From Candidatus Bipolaricaulota bacterium (GTDB lineage Bacteria > Bipolaricaulota > Bipolaricaulia > Bipolaricaulales > Bipolaricaulaceae), in assembly GCA_021163465.1 (NCBI GenBank), contig JAGGWU010000150.1, positions 1 through 6,203 on the forward strand: a DNA stretch of 6,203 nucleotides, given 5' to 3'. Positions 1 to 6,016 of this stretch are shown here, piece by piece. Positions within the stretch are counted from its first letter, which is position 1; each line of letters begins with the position of its first letter. Position numbers and translations under genes: made by a program. The notes beneath the pieces were generated by a model. The model had not been told where the DNA came from. It did no database searches and worked only from the letters and a program-made list of their open reading frames with translations.

Positions 1-47
1 CATCGGGGGCCTTTGGGCCGGAGGTGCTGAGGCTTTGGAGGCGGCCT
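1..47 (+). repeat. 47-bp direct repeat, copy 1 (left edge)
   Basis: Bases 1-47 are identical to 619-665. The copies are 618 bp apart, exactly 206 codons, and in the same reading frame of nnrD, so both encode GGLWAGGAEALEAA. They diverge at once after base 47. Because copy 1 starts at the first base of the window, its left end cannot be seen. Confidence 0.95.
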
Positions 48-796
48 ATCGGGCGGGGGCAGGGCTTGTGCACGTGGCCTGCCCTGAGCCCCTTTACCCG
101 GTGCTGGAGGGGAGCGTGACCGAAGCATTGGTCCACCCCTTCCCGGCTACAACAAGGGGAGGGATCTTTTCGAAGGAGGCCGTCACGGGGATCCTCAAGC
201 TCGCCGCCGATATGGACGTGGTGATCTGCGGGCCAGGCCTCGGAAGGGGGCCCGGGCCCACGGCCCTGGTGGAGGCGCTTTTGCGGGAAGCCCCTAAGCT
301 CCTCCTGGACGCCGACGGTCTCAACGCCTTGGCCGGCCGTGTAGATCTGTTAAAACGCGTCCCGCGTCGCGCGTCCCGCGTCCCCCCTATCCTGACCCCC
401 CATCCCGGGGAGTTCGTGCGGCTAGCGGGGGGCAAGGTGGACGAGGTTGTGGCTCACAAGATAGAGAGGGCCCGGGAAGCGGCGGTGGAGTGGAACGCGA
501 TGCTGGTGTTGAAAGGACCTCCCACGGCCATCGCCACCCCCAACGGAGATGTCTACCTCCATGTCGGGGGCAATACCGCCTTGGCCCACGGGGGCTCAGG
601 AGACGTACTCGCGGGCCTCATCGGGGGCCTTTGGGCCGGAGGTGCTGAGGCTTTGGAGGCGGCCTGTGTGGGGGTTTACGTCCACGGAAAGGTGAGCGAG
701 TTGCTGACAGAACAAGCGGCCCAACGGGGGATCCTCCCTGGGGATCTTCTGGAAGCGATCCCCAGGGTATTCCGTGAGCTCGAGTCCCTGACTTAA
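2..796 (+). CDS. nnrD: ADP/ATP-dependent NAD(P)H-hydrate dehydratase, 5'-truncated
   Basis: C-terminal (YjeF-C, ribokinase-like) domain enzyme that uses ATP or ADP to convert the damaged hydrate NAD(P)HX back to NAD(P)H in the cytoplasm. The frame is open to the left edge, so the true start and the first part of the fold are missing; a TTG at 35 is not a convincing start. Numbering from that TTG, family motifs appear in order: AYRAGAGLVHVA (4-15), CGPGLGRGPG (65-74), LLLDADGLNAL (89-99), LTPHPGEFVRL (120-130), VLKGPPTAIATPNG (158-171) and HGGSGDVLAG (185-194), the last being the usual nucleotide-binding GTGD region with Ser for Thr. A basic, Pro-rich stretch at about 107-117 is encoded by a GC-rich microrepeat. 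The peptide before AYRAGAG (GGLWAGGAEALEA) is copied exactly from near the C-terminus, so the first 47 bases are suspect. In many bacteria an epimerase (NnrE) domain is fused upstream; that cannot be judged here. tatD follows by 4 nt. Confidence 0.93.
   Translation: MGGLWAGGAEALEAAYRAGAGLVHVACPEPLYPVLEGSVTEALVHPFPATTRGGIFSKEAVTGILKLAADMDVVICGPGLGRGPGPTALVEALLREAPKLLLDADGLNALAGRVDLLKRVPRRASRVPPILTPHPGEFVRLAGGKVDEVVAHKIERAREAAVEWNAMLVLKGPPTAIATPNGDVYLHVGGNTALAHGGSGDVLAGLIGGLWAGGAEALEAACVGVYVHGKVSELLTEQAAQRGILPGDLLEAIPRVFRELESLT
356..382 (+). repeat. GC-rich tandem microrepeat inside nnrD
   Basis: Two copies of the 13-mer CGCGTCCCGCGTC (356-368 and 370-382) separated by one G, each built from the smaller unit GCGTCC. 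They encode the basic loop VPRRASRVPP between the LDADGLNAL and LTPHPGE motifs, a length-variable linker in this family, and keep the frame open. Confidence 0.85.
619..665 (+). repeat. 47-bp direct repeat, copy 2 (inside nnrD)
   Basis: Second copy of the 1-47 repeat. Here it sits in its expected place, directly after the conserved GGSGDVLAGLI motif of NnrD, so this is probably the native copy. Confidence 0.95.
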
Positions 797-800
797 GGCG

Positions 801-1565
801 ATGCGGCTCTTCGATTCCCACGCTCACCTAGACTTCCCCCAGTTCGATCCCGATCGGGAGCATGTTATTCAGGAACTCAGTGAAAAAGGCGTTTTCGTGG
901 CCAACGTAGGGGTTGACCTCAAAAGCTCCTGGGCTTCAGTGGAGCTCGCGCGGAAACACGGGAATATCTTCGCCGCCTGCGGCATCCACCCCCATGACGC
1001 CAAGGGTTTTTCCGAGGACACGTTGAAAAGGCTGGCGGCGCTATTGGATCGGGGTGCGGTGGCGGTGGGGGAATGCGGGCTCGACTACTTTCGGGACCTC
1101 TCCCCTCGGGAGGACCAACGCCGGGCGTTCCGGGCGCAACTGGAGCTCGCGGTGGAGAAAGGGTTACCGGTGATCGTGCATCTCCGAGGCGAAGCCAGGG
1201 ATGAGCTCCTCGAGATCTTGCGGGAGGTTAATCCGGGGAAGGGGGTAATCCACGCCTTCTCCGCGGCCCATGGCCATCCCCGGGACTTCCTGGATCTGGG
1301 CTTTTACATCGGGATCGGGGGCCCGGTGACCTACAAGAAGAACGCGGCCCTGCGGGCGTTATTGCGGGAGATTCCGCTTGAGCGTCTCTTGGTGGAGACC
1401 GATTCCCCCTACCTCCCGCCCGAGCCATTCCGGGGAAAGCGTAACGATCCCGGGAAGGTGCGGTTGGTGGTGGAGAAGATCGCCGAGGTACTGTGTATGC
1501 CTCCCGCGGAGGTTGCGGAGATCACCTTCCGCAATGCCTGTGAGCTCTTCGAGATCCCCGCTTGA
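801..1565 (+). CDS. tatD: TatD-family metal-dependent hydrolase (DNase)
   Basis: TIM-barrel amidohydrolase-like nuclease of the TatD/YcfH/YjjV group; characterised members are metal-dependent 3'-5' exonucleases or DNases, cytoplasmic, with roles in DNA repair or turnover. At 254 aa it is full length. Metal-ligand and active-site motifs are all present: FDSHAHLD with His7 and His9, CGIHPHD (60-66), VGECGLDY with Glu91, VIVHLRGEA with His127, VIHAFSA with His151, and VETDSPYLPP with Asp201, followed by the family signature FRGKRNDP (210-217). The ATG start is set by the universal N-terminal motif beginning four residues in; a weak AAGG lies just upstream. It begins 4 nt after the nnrD stop, so the two are probably cotranscribed, although no functional link between them is established. 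Exact substrate cannot be read from sequence. Confidence 0.96.
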   Translation: MRLFDSHAHLDFPQFDPDREHVIQELSEKGVFVANVGVDLKSSWASVELARKHGNIFAACGIHPHDAKGFSEDTLKRLAALLDRGAVAVGECGLDYFRDLSPREDQRRAFRAQLELAVEKGLPVIVHLRGEARDELLEILREVNPGKGVIHAFSAAHGHPRDFLDLGFYIGIGGPVTYKKNAALRALLREIPLERLLVETDSPYLPPEPFRGKRNDPGKVRLVVEKIAEVLCMPPAEVAEITFRNACELFEIPA

Positions 1566-1645
1566 GGACGGCAAGTCCAATACCAAGATCTGCATCCCGC
1601 TGGAATTCTCCGGAGGGCAGCTTTGGTGTAGGAACTTTTCTGAGG
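1566..1645. other. Convergent intergenic gap between tatD and aspS
   Basis: Eighty bases between two gene ends that face each other, where terminators would be expected. I see only an imperfect dyad: ACCAAG..CTGC at 1582-1593 against GCAG..TTGGT at 1618-1627, with a central CTCCGGAG. No T-tract follows on either strand, so a classical intrinsic terminator is not supported; Rho-dependent ending or overlapping 3' ends are possible. Confidence 0.4.
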
Positions 1646-3397
1646 CTAAGGGCGAGCTCCGTCTCCAAGCTCGATCTTCAGGTGGAGCTCGCGGAGCTGC
1701 TCCTCGCTCACCTCCGCCGGAGCACCGGTCAAGGGGCAGGCACCGGTGGCGGTCTTGGGGAAAGCGATCACCTCACGGATGGAGCTTTCCCCCGCAAGCA
1801 TCATCACCAAACGGTCAAGGCCGAAGGCGATCCCCCCATGGGGAGGAGCCCCATACTCCAGAGCCCGCAGAAGGAAGCCGAACTTCTCCCGGGCTTCCTC
1901 CTCGGTGAGCCCGAGCAACTTGAGGATTCGCTCTTGGAGATCACGGCGGTGAATCCTGATGGAGCCCGAAGCGATCTCCACCCCGTTTATCACGAGGTCA
2001 TACGAACGCGCCCGAACCCTTAGGGGATCGGTTTCGAGGTAAGGGATATCCTCGGGATGGGGGGAGGTAAAGGGGTGGTGCTCGGAGGCGATCCTTCCCT
2101 CCTCGTCCAGTTTGAAAAGCGGGAAATCCACGATCCAAGCCAGCGCCCAGGAATCTCGGGGAATTAGGTCGAGCTCCCGTGCGAGCTCAACCCGCAACGC
2201 CCCCAATGCCTCCGCCACCTTCTCCGCAGGCCCGGCAGCAAGGAGGAGAAGATCCCCTTCTTCGGCGTTTGCTTCCTCCGCGGCCCGGCGCAGGAGCTCT
2301 TCACCCACGAACTTGGCGATAGGGGAATTTATCGCGTCGTTTTCATACTTGGCCCATACCAAGCCCCCGAGGCCGAGCTCCTTGGCCCTATCTTCGAGTC
2401 TCTTCAGCTCGGAGCGGGACCTCCCCGCCGCGCCGGGGACGGGAAGGGCGCGGATCACTTCCCCCCGCTCCACTGCCTCGGCAAACACCCTGAAGCCACA
2501 CCCGCGGAAGACCTCCGAGAGATCCACGATCTCCATCCCGAAGCGGAGGTCGGGTTTATCCGTGCCGTAACGGAGCATCGCCTCGGCGTAGGGGATGCGG
2601 GGGAAGGGAACCTCCAGCTCCACCTCGATAGCTTCCCGGAAGACATGGGCCACCAAGCCCTCGATAAGGGTAAAAAGCTCGTCCGGGTCCTCGAGGAAGG
2701 CCATCTCGAGGTCCAACTGGGTGAACTCCGGCTGGCGGTCGGCCCGCAGGTCCTCGTCGCGGAAGCAACGGACGATCTGGAAGTACCGTTCAATCCCGGA
2801 AATCACCAAGGTCTGTTTGAAGAGCTGCGGCGATTGGGGGAGGGCGTAGAACTTCCCCGGCTCCAAGCGCGAGGGAACGAGGAAGTCCCGCGCCCCTTCG
2901 GGAGTGGAACGGGTGAGGTATGGGGTCTCTACCTCGATAAACCCCCGCTCGCTCAGGTAATTGCGGATGGAGAGGCAGATTTTGTGACGGAGGCGGAGGT
3001 TACGTTGCATCCTTTCCCGGCGCAGGTCAAGGAACCGGAAACGGAGCCGGGTCTCCTCGTTCGCCCGGGGCTCATCGGAATCCACGGGGAAGGGGAGGGC
3101 CTTAGATTTCGAGAGTATCTCCAGTTCTTCTACCCAGACCTCGATCTCACCTGTAGGAAGCTTGGGGTTGGGTGACTCGCGACGGCGCACAGTTCCTTTA
3201 ATTCGGATTACGTCCTCGAGGGACAGATCATGGGCCTCGGGTATATTGCGGAAAACCAGCTGCACCAATCCACTTTGGTCCCGGAGGTCCACAAAGGTTA
3301 TCCCACCAAGGTCCCGAATGCGGTGGACCCATCCCGCAAGGAAAACGACCCGCCCTTCGTCCTCGGTTCCCAACACACCGCAGGCTTCCCTCGGCAT
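1646..3397 (-). CDS. aspS: Aspartyl-tRNA synthetase, bacterial type
   Basis: Charges tRNA-Asp with aspartate using ATP. Numbered from the ATG at 3397 (583 aa, close to the usual 580-600): N-terminal OB-fold anticodon-binding domain (GWVHRIRDLGG at 23-33), class II motif 1 (FIEVETPYLTRSTPEGARDF, 153-172), flipping loop and motif 2 (QIVRCFRDEDLRADRQPEFT, 207-226), an insert between motifs 2 and 3 of the size and position of the bacterial GAD domain (about 290-410), DFPLF and HHPFTSP near 425-446, and motif 3 (GGIAFGLDRLVMMLAG, 521-536). Leu30 sits where E. coli AspRS has Leu and several non-discriminating enzymes have His, which suggests, but does not prove, a tRNA-Asp-specific enzyme. An upstream in-frame GTG at 3433 would add 12 residues; I prefer 3397 because the GTG lies inside a promoter-like -35 and the shorter N-terminus matches the spacing to GW in the family. 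Last gene of the minus-strand cluster. Confidence 0.97.
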   Translation of the reverse strand: MPREACGVLGTEDEGRVVFLAGWVHRIRDLGGITFVDLRDQSGLVQLVFRNIPEAHDLSLEDVIRIKGTVRRRESPNPKLPTGEIEVWVEELEILSKSKALPFPVDSDEPRANEETRLRFRFLDLRRERMQRNLRLRHKICLSIRNYLSERGFIEVETPYLTRSTPEGARDFLVPSRLEPGKFYALPQSPQLFKQTLVISGIERYFQIVRCFRDEDLRADRQPEFTQLDLEMAFLEDPDELFTLIEGLVAHVFREAIEVELEVPFPRIPYAEAMLRYGTDKPDLRFGMEIVDLSEVFRGCGFRVFAEAVERGEVIRALPVPGAAGRSRSELKRLEDRAKELGLGGLVWAKYENDAINSPIAKFVGEELLRRAAEEANAEEGDLLLLAAGPAEKVAEALGALRVELARELDLIPRDSWALAWIVDFPLFKLDEEGRIASEHHPFTSPHPEDIPYLETDPLRVRARSYDLVINGVEIASGSIRIHRRDLQERILKLLGLTEEEAREKFGFLLRALEYGAPPHGGIAFGLDRLVMMLAGESSIREVIAFPKTATGACPLTGAPAEVSEEQLRELHLKIELGDGARP

Positions 3398-3406
3398 CCC
3401 GCGGGA

Positions 3407-3435
3407 TTTATAAATGAGCCCCTCCTCGCTCACAA
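3407..3435 (-). promoter_or_regulatory. Probable aspS promoter
   Basis: On the minus strand, TTGTGA (3430-3435, 4 of 6 to the -35 consensus), a 17-bp spacer, then TATAAA (3407-3412, 5 of 6 to the -10). A transcript should begin near 3400, three bases before the ATG at 3397. The -10 lies in the 10-bp palindrome ATTTATAAAT followed by CCCGCGGG. No SD precedes either possible start at a usable distance. aspS therefore probably has its own near-leaderless transcript. Confidence 0.55.
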
Positions 3436-3450
3436 GTCAAATGCCCAAGC

Positions 3451-3478
3451 CCAAGGCGCGGGAAAGCGCGTGGTTTTT
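3451..3478 (+). terminator. Terminator-like hairpin, antisense to the gene cluster
   Basis: In the sfsA-aspS gap the plus strand has CCA, a bulged AGG, CGCG, loop GGAAAG, CGCG, TGG (3451-3473), followed directly by TTTTT (3474-3478). The T-tract is on the plus strand only, so it would stop antisense transcripts running against the cluster, not the sfsA message. The stem is short. Confidence 0.25.
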
Positions 3479-3486
3479 AGGTAGTT

Positions 3487-4239
3487 TTACCATCCCTTCG
3501 CCCACAATTCTCCCGAGAGGGTTTTCATTGTCGGGAAGCTGTCGAGAGTGTGAAGCACGAGGTCTTCGGACCCTAAGAACCGTTGAGGCTGGAGTTTCTC
3601 CCCATCGAAGCTGCAAACGAGGGCATACATCTCAACCCCCTCCTCGATCGCCTTCCGGAAGGCTTCGGCGAAGGCGGGGTCGATGCCCTCGTTGGGACCG
3701 AACCGGGTCGCATCGGGCCGTTGTACCACAAAAAGCACCATCGCTGAAGCCCCCTTACGCACGGCCTCAGCCAGTTCCAAGAGGTGTCGGCGGCCTCTTA
3801 GCGTGGGAGCATCGGGAAAGAGGGCCACCCTTGCCTCCACTAACGTCACCGATTTGACCTCGAGGAAAAGCCTCCTATTCTCGCGCTCAAGCAGGAAATC
3901 CGAACGCCCCTGCCCTAACCGGGGCTCCCGGGCCGCGATCCTCCAACCCTTGAGGGGAGGAATGGCGCCTCCCTCGAGGGCCTCGGGGAAGAAGCGGTTG
4001 GGCAGGGTGGAGTCGATCGAGACCAACATCCCTGAGAGGTCCGCCCCGATAGCAGTCCAGCGGGTCTTCCGCTTTACCCCTTCCGCTTTCCGCAGGAGGA
4101 TCCTCCGTTTCGGGGTGAGGATCTCCGGGAGGCGGCCGGGATTGGGAAGGTGGGCGAGCTCCCGTTTCCCGTTCAGTTCCACCCACAGGGAGAACCTGTT
4201 CGGGCGTTCGATGAATTTCCCCCAAACCCTTTCCGCCAT
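3487..4239 (-). CDS. sfsA: SfsA family protein (sugar fermentation stimulation protein homologue)
   Basis: SfsA was named in E. coli for an effect on maltose metabolism and described as DNA-binding; its biochemical role is still unclear, and it shares a PD-(D/E)xK nuclease-like core. Numbering from the ATG at 4239 (250 aa; family about 230-240): N-terminal OB-like part with FIERPNRF and AHLPNPGRLPEIL (29-41), then SDFLLE (113-118), FLEVKSVTL (125-133) giving the D-E-K core triad (Asp114, Glu127, Lys129), FPDAPTLRGRRHLLEL (141-156) and VLFVVQRPDATRFGPN (168-183), all family hallmarks. About 25 residues after the conserved GVEMYAL segment form a somewhat long tail. A GTG at 4248 would add three residues; the ATG is preferred because TAAAGT lies 7 nt upstream of it and there is no SD for either. 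The gene lies 31 bp after coaE. Confidence 0.95.
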   Translation of the reverse strand: MAERVWGKFIERPNRFSLWVELNGKRELAHLPNPGRLPEILTPKRRILLRKAEGVKRKTRWTAIGADLSGMLVSIDSTLPNRFFPEALEGGAIPPLKGWRIAAREPRLGQGRSDFLLERENRRLFLEVKSVTLVEARVALFPDAPTLRGRRHLLELAEAVRKGASAMVLFVVQRPDATRFGPNEGIDPAFAEAFRKAIEEGVEMYALVCSFDGEKLQPQRFLGSEDLVLHTLDSFPTMKTLSGELWAKGW

Positions 4240-4246
4240 CGCAGGC

Positions 4247-4252
4247 ACTTTA
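4247..4252 (-). promoter_or_regulatory. -10-like element of sfsA
   Basis: Minus-strand TAAAGT fits the TANNNT pattern and ends 7 nt before the ATG at 4239, so transcription would start one base before the ATG. No recognisable -35 (GCTAGG at the expected place) and no SD are seen. It overlaps the alternative GTG at 4248. Confidence 0.4.
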
Positions 4253-4270
4253 ACCGGGGAGCGGGGCCAC

Positions 4271-4873
4271 CTAGCCCAATCCGCCCATCGCTCCCTGGAT
4301 CAGGGAGAGGACCCGGCGGGCCACCTCCTCCGGTGGCGGGGTGGCGTCCACCACCGTGACCCATGGGGGAGGGCGCAGTTCCCGCTGGGCCGCGAGGCGG
4401 CGCTCCACCACCTCCTCCGGAAGGCCGGCGGCGCGCAGCCTCCCCCGCCGCACCTCCTCGGGTGCCTCTAGCCATAGGGCCAGGTCGAAGAGATCCCGGG
4501 GCACGTGGGGCGAATGGTAGAGGAGAGCTCCTTCCACCAAAAGCGCCCGTGTCCCCCTTTTCCGTTCCCGGACGATGGCGCGCCGTATCTTTTGGACCAC
4601 CTCGGGATGCACGATGGCTTCGAGCTTTTGCCGCTTCCCGGGATCGGCGAACGCGACCTCCCCGAGCTTTTTTCGGTCCACGACACCGGTTGGGGAGAGG
4701 ATCCCCGGGCCGAAGGCCTCGAGCACCCGCTCGTAGGCCGGACCTCCTGGGGCATAGGATTCCCAGGCCAACCTGTCGCAGTCCAGGTGAACGAAACCGG
4801 GCCGGCGGGAAAGCAGCCGACACACCGAGGACTTCCCGCTCCCCGCCGGCCCAGCGATTCCCACCACCAACAT
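4271..4873 (-). CDS. coaE: Dephospho-CoA kinase
   Basis: Last step of coenzyme A synthesis: phosphorylates the 3'-hydroxyl of dephospho-CoA with ATP, in the cytoplasm. At 200 aa it is full length. P-loop GPAGSGKS (8-15), acceptor-site motif HLDCDRLA (29-36), the lid/acceptor region VHPEV (88-92), the buried strand LLVEGALLYH (111-120) with Glu114, and the adenine-side RRLAAQ (158-163) with Arg159 and Gln163 are all in place. The C-terminus IQGAMGGLG is slightly extended. The ATG at 4873 opens directly on the P-loop strand, leaving no room for another start. An ATG at 4877 is out of frame. It lies 32 bp after the asparagine-synthetase-like gene. Confidence 0.95.
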   Translation of the reverse strand: MLVVGIAGPAGSGKSSVCRLLSRRPGFVHLDCDRLAWESYAPGGPAYERVLEAFGPGILSPTGVVDRKKLGEVAFADPGKRQKLEAIVHPEVVQKIRRAIVRERKRGTRALLVEGALLYHSPHVPRDLFDLALWLEAPEEVRRGRLRAAGLPEEVVERRLAAQRELRPPPWVTVVDATPPPEEVARRVLSLIQGAMGGLG

Positions 4874-4879
4874 CCATTT

Positions 4880-4885
4880 ATCTTA
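4880..4885 (-). promoter_or_regulatory. -10-like element of coaE
   Basis: Minus-strand TAAGAT (TANNNT) ends exactly 6 nt before the coaE ATG, which places the expected transcription start at or within a base of the A of ATG. There is no SD. The -35 position (TAGGGA, overlapping the preceding stop codon) is poor. This is the geometry of leaderless genes in, for example, Deinococcus and mycobacteria. Confidence 0.45.
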
Positions 4886-4905
4886 GCGGGGGATGCCCAT
4901 CGTCC

Positions 4906-5859
4906 CTAGATCATCGAGGGTTTCCCCGGCACCCGGGGAAAGAGGCGCGCTTCGGCCACGTGTGGGAGCCCGCAGATGTACCGCACCAGGCGTTCGATGC
5001 CGATGCCGAACCCCGCCGAGGGCGGAAGTCCATCCTCCGCCAGCTCCAAAAGCCCCTGATACTGAGCTGGATCCAGGCCCTGGCGGGCGATCCGCTCCCG
5101 GATCCGTTCGGGGAGGTATTCCCGCTCCCCGCCGGAAAGGGCCTCCCCATATCCCTCGGGATAGATGAGGTCGTAGTCCAAAAGGATCCCAGGTCGCTCG
5201 GGATCCTCCCGGTCGTAGAACTCCCGCACGTCCACGGGGAAGTCGATGATCCAGAAAGGCGTTTCCATCTCCGCCGATAGCCGGATCTCGAAATCGGGGC
5301 CGAAACGTTCCTCCGCTTCCCGGTAGGTGAACACCGGGAAGGGGCGGGCGGGTAGAGGGAGGTTCCGGCCTAGGAAACCCAGTTCCGTGGAGCAGCGCTC
5401 CCTGACCCGTTCCAACACATGAATCAGGAGGCGCTCCCCTAATTCCATGAGCTCTTTGCGGGTGCCGTCTCGGACCTCAAGATCGAGTTGCACGAACTCC
5501 CACAAATGTCGTCCCGTCTTTCCCCATTCCGGGGGTTCCAACCGGATATTAGGAGAAAAGGAAAAGACCTTATCACACACCGCCACCGCGGCCTGTTTGT
5601 GAAAGATCATGGACCGGGTGAGGTGCCAATGGCTACCATATGCCTCTATTACCGCCCGATTGGTATTGTGGCGGAGGGGATCGGTGAGGGGTGCTACGAT
5701 CACGGGGAGCAACTCCACGAAGCCCTCCCTCACCAGAAACTCCCGGGCCGCGCCGATGGCCTCGCTTTCCACCCTGAGGACCGCCGCCTTCTTTTCACGT
5801 TCTGTTCGACTCAAAAGCACCTTTGCCCCCTTCGGAAAAAACTGGAGGGATTTCCCCAC
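4906..5859 (-). CDS. Archaeal-type asparagine synthetase (AsnRS paralogue without anticodon domain)
   Basis: Class II aminoacyl-tRNA synthetase catalytic core of 317 aa, closest in pattern to AsnRS/AspRS but lacking the N-terminal OB-fold that binds the anticodon. In Pyrococcus abyssi such an AsnRS-related protein makes asparagine from aspartate, ATP and ammonia through aspartyl-adenylate; I infer the same here. Motif 1 is around FLVREGFVELLPVIVAPLTD (41-60), motif 2 includes SPNIRLEPPEW (102-112) and HLWEFVQLDLEV (118-129), an AsnRS-like LSGGERE is at 241-247, and motif 3 is GFGIGIERLVRYICGL (283-298). The GTG at 5859 is the only start: upstream in frame there is no other start codon before a stop at 5902-5904. 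A weak GATATT lies 10 nt upstream (5870-5875) and AGGT gives a poor SD. An ATG at 5861 is out of frame. First gene of the minus-strand cluster, possibly controlled by the leader at 5912-6045. A true AsnRS is unlikely without the anticodon domain; a lysyl-tRNA-synthetase-like paralogue is a weaker alternative. Confidence 0.85.
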   Translation of the reverse strand: MGKSLQFFPKGAKVLLSRTEREKKAAVLRVESEAIGAAREFLVREGFVELLPVIVAPLTDPLRHNTNRAVIEAYGSHWHLTRSMIFHKQAAVAVCDKVFSFSPNIRLEPPEWGKTGRHLWEFVQLDLEVRDGTRKELMELGERLLIHVLERVRERCSTELGFLGRNLPLPARPFPVFTYREAEERFGPDFEIRLSAEMETPFWIIDFPVDVREFYDREDPERPGILLDYDLIYPEGYGEALSGGEREYLPERIRERIARQGLDPAQYQGLLELAEDGLPPSAGFGIGIERLVRYICGLPHVAEARLFPRVPGKPSMI

Positions 5860-5910
5860 ATGGGGACCTAATATCGACGGAACCTGGAAAACGCGGGTTA
5901 GCTAGGAAGG

Positions 5911-5934
5911 ATCACGCCCCGTACGGGGCGTTAT
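5911..5934. promoter_or_regulatory. Perfect 18-bp palindrome, operator or hairpin
   Basis: ACGCCCCGTACGGGGCGT at 5914-5931 is its own reverse complement. Allowing one mismatched pair it extends to 24 bp (5911-5934). As RNA it gives a 7-bp stem with a GUAC loop, on either strand. It is 55 bp upstream of the asparagine-synthetase-like start. No T-tract follows in either direction, so it is more likely an operator or an RNA control element than a terminator. Confidence 0.6.
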
Positions 5935-5986
5935 TGGCGGGGCTCAAAAGGCAAGGGATCTTCCGCTTTTGGCGCACCTGTGTCAT
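5912..5986 (-). CDS. Candidate 24-codon leader peptide with tandem Asn codons
   Basis: Small ORF on the minus strand, 52 nt upstream of the asparagine-synthetase-like gene and in a different frame. Its ATG (5986) follows GGGGGTGAT (5991-5999), a good match to the 16S tail with about 8 nt from the G-run to the start. Another ATG two codons earlier (5992) lacks spacing. The peptide begins MTQVRQKRKI and ends SPANNAPYGA; Asn18-Asn19 (AAT AAC) sit at the edge of the palindrome at 5914-5931, and the stop codon lies at its far edge. The layout recalls amino-acid leader peptides of biosynthetic operons. Against it: only two Asn codons, no T-tract after the hairpin, and no homologue known to me. Confidence 0.35.
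   Translation of the reverse strand: MTQVRQKRKIPCLLSPANNAPYGA
5945..5971 (-). promoter_or_regulatory. Imperfect hairpin upstream of the palindrome
   Basis: CAAAAG (5945-5950) pairs with CTTTTG (5966-5971); inside, AAG (5953-5955) can pair with CTT (5960-5962). The bases GATCTTCC (5957-5964) can also pair, with one bulge, with GGAAGGATC (5905-5913), enclosing the palindrome. Two competing folds are therefore possible in the leader RNA. The stems are short. Confidence 0.3.
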
Positions 5987-6016
5987 AAACATCACCCCCG
6001 CCGATATAGTCAACAA

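Noticed and set aside
1562..2023. Plus-strand open frame overlapping the end of tatD and antisense to aspS
   Set aside because: It lies over the conserved AspRS motif 3 coding region and has no recognisable domain.
3683..4471. Plus-strand open frame of 262 codons opposite sfsA and coaE
   Set aside because: Ser/Arg-rich, no family resemblance, antisense to two well-matched genes.
4363..5280. Long plus-strand open frame of 305 codons opposite coaE and the asparagine-synthetase-like gene
   Set aside because: Composed of Pro/Arg/Gly-rich low-complexity peptide, no motifs, and fully antisense to two recognisable genes; high GC makes such open frames common.
5978..5998. CRP/FNR-like site TGTG..TCAC
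   Set aside because: Half-site spacing is off from the canonical arrangement, so it is probably chance.
6005..6010. TATAGT as a plus-strand -10 for the right-edge gene
   Set aside because: Good hexamer but no -35 at 16-18 bp and about 100 nt from the start codon; kept only as a possibility.
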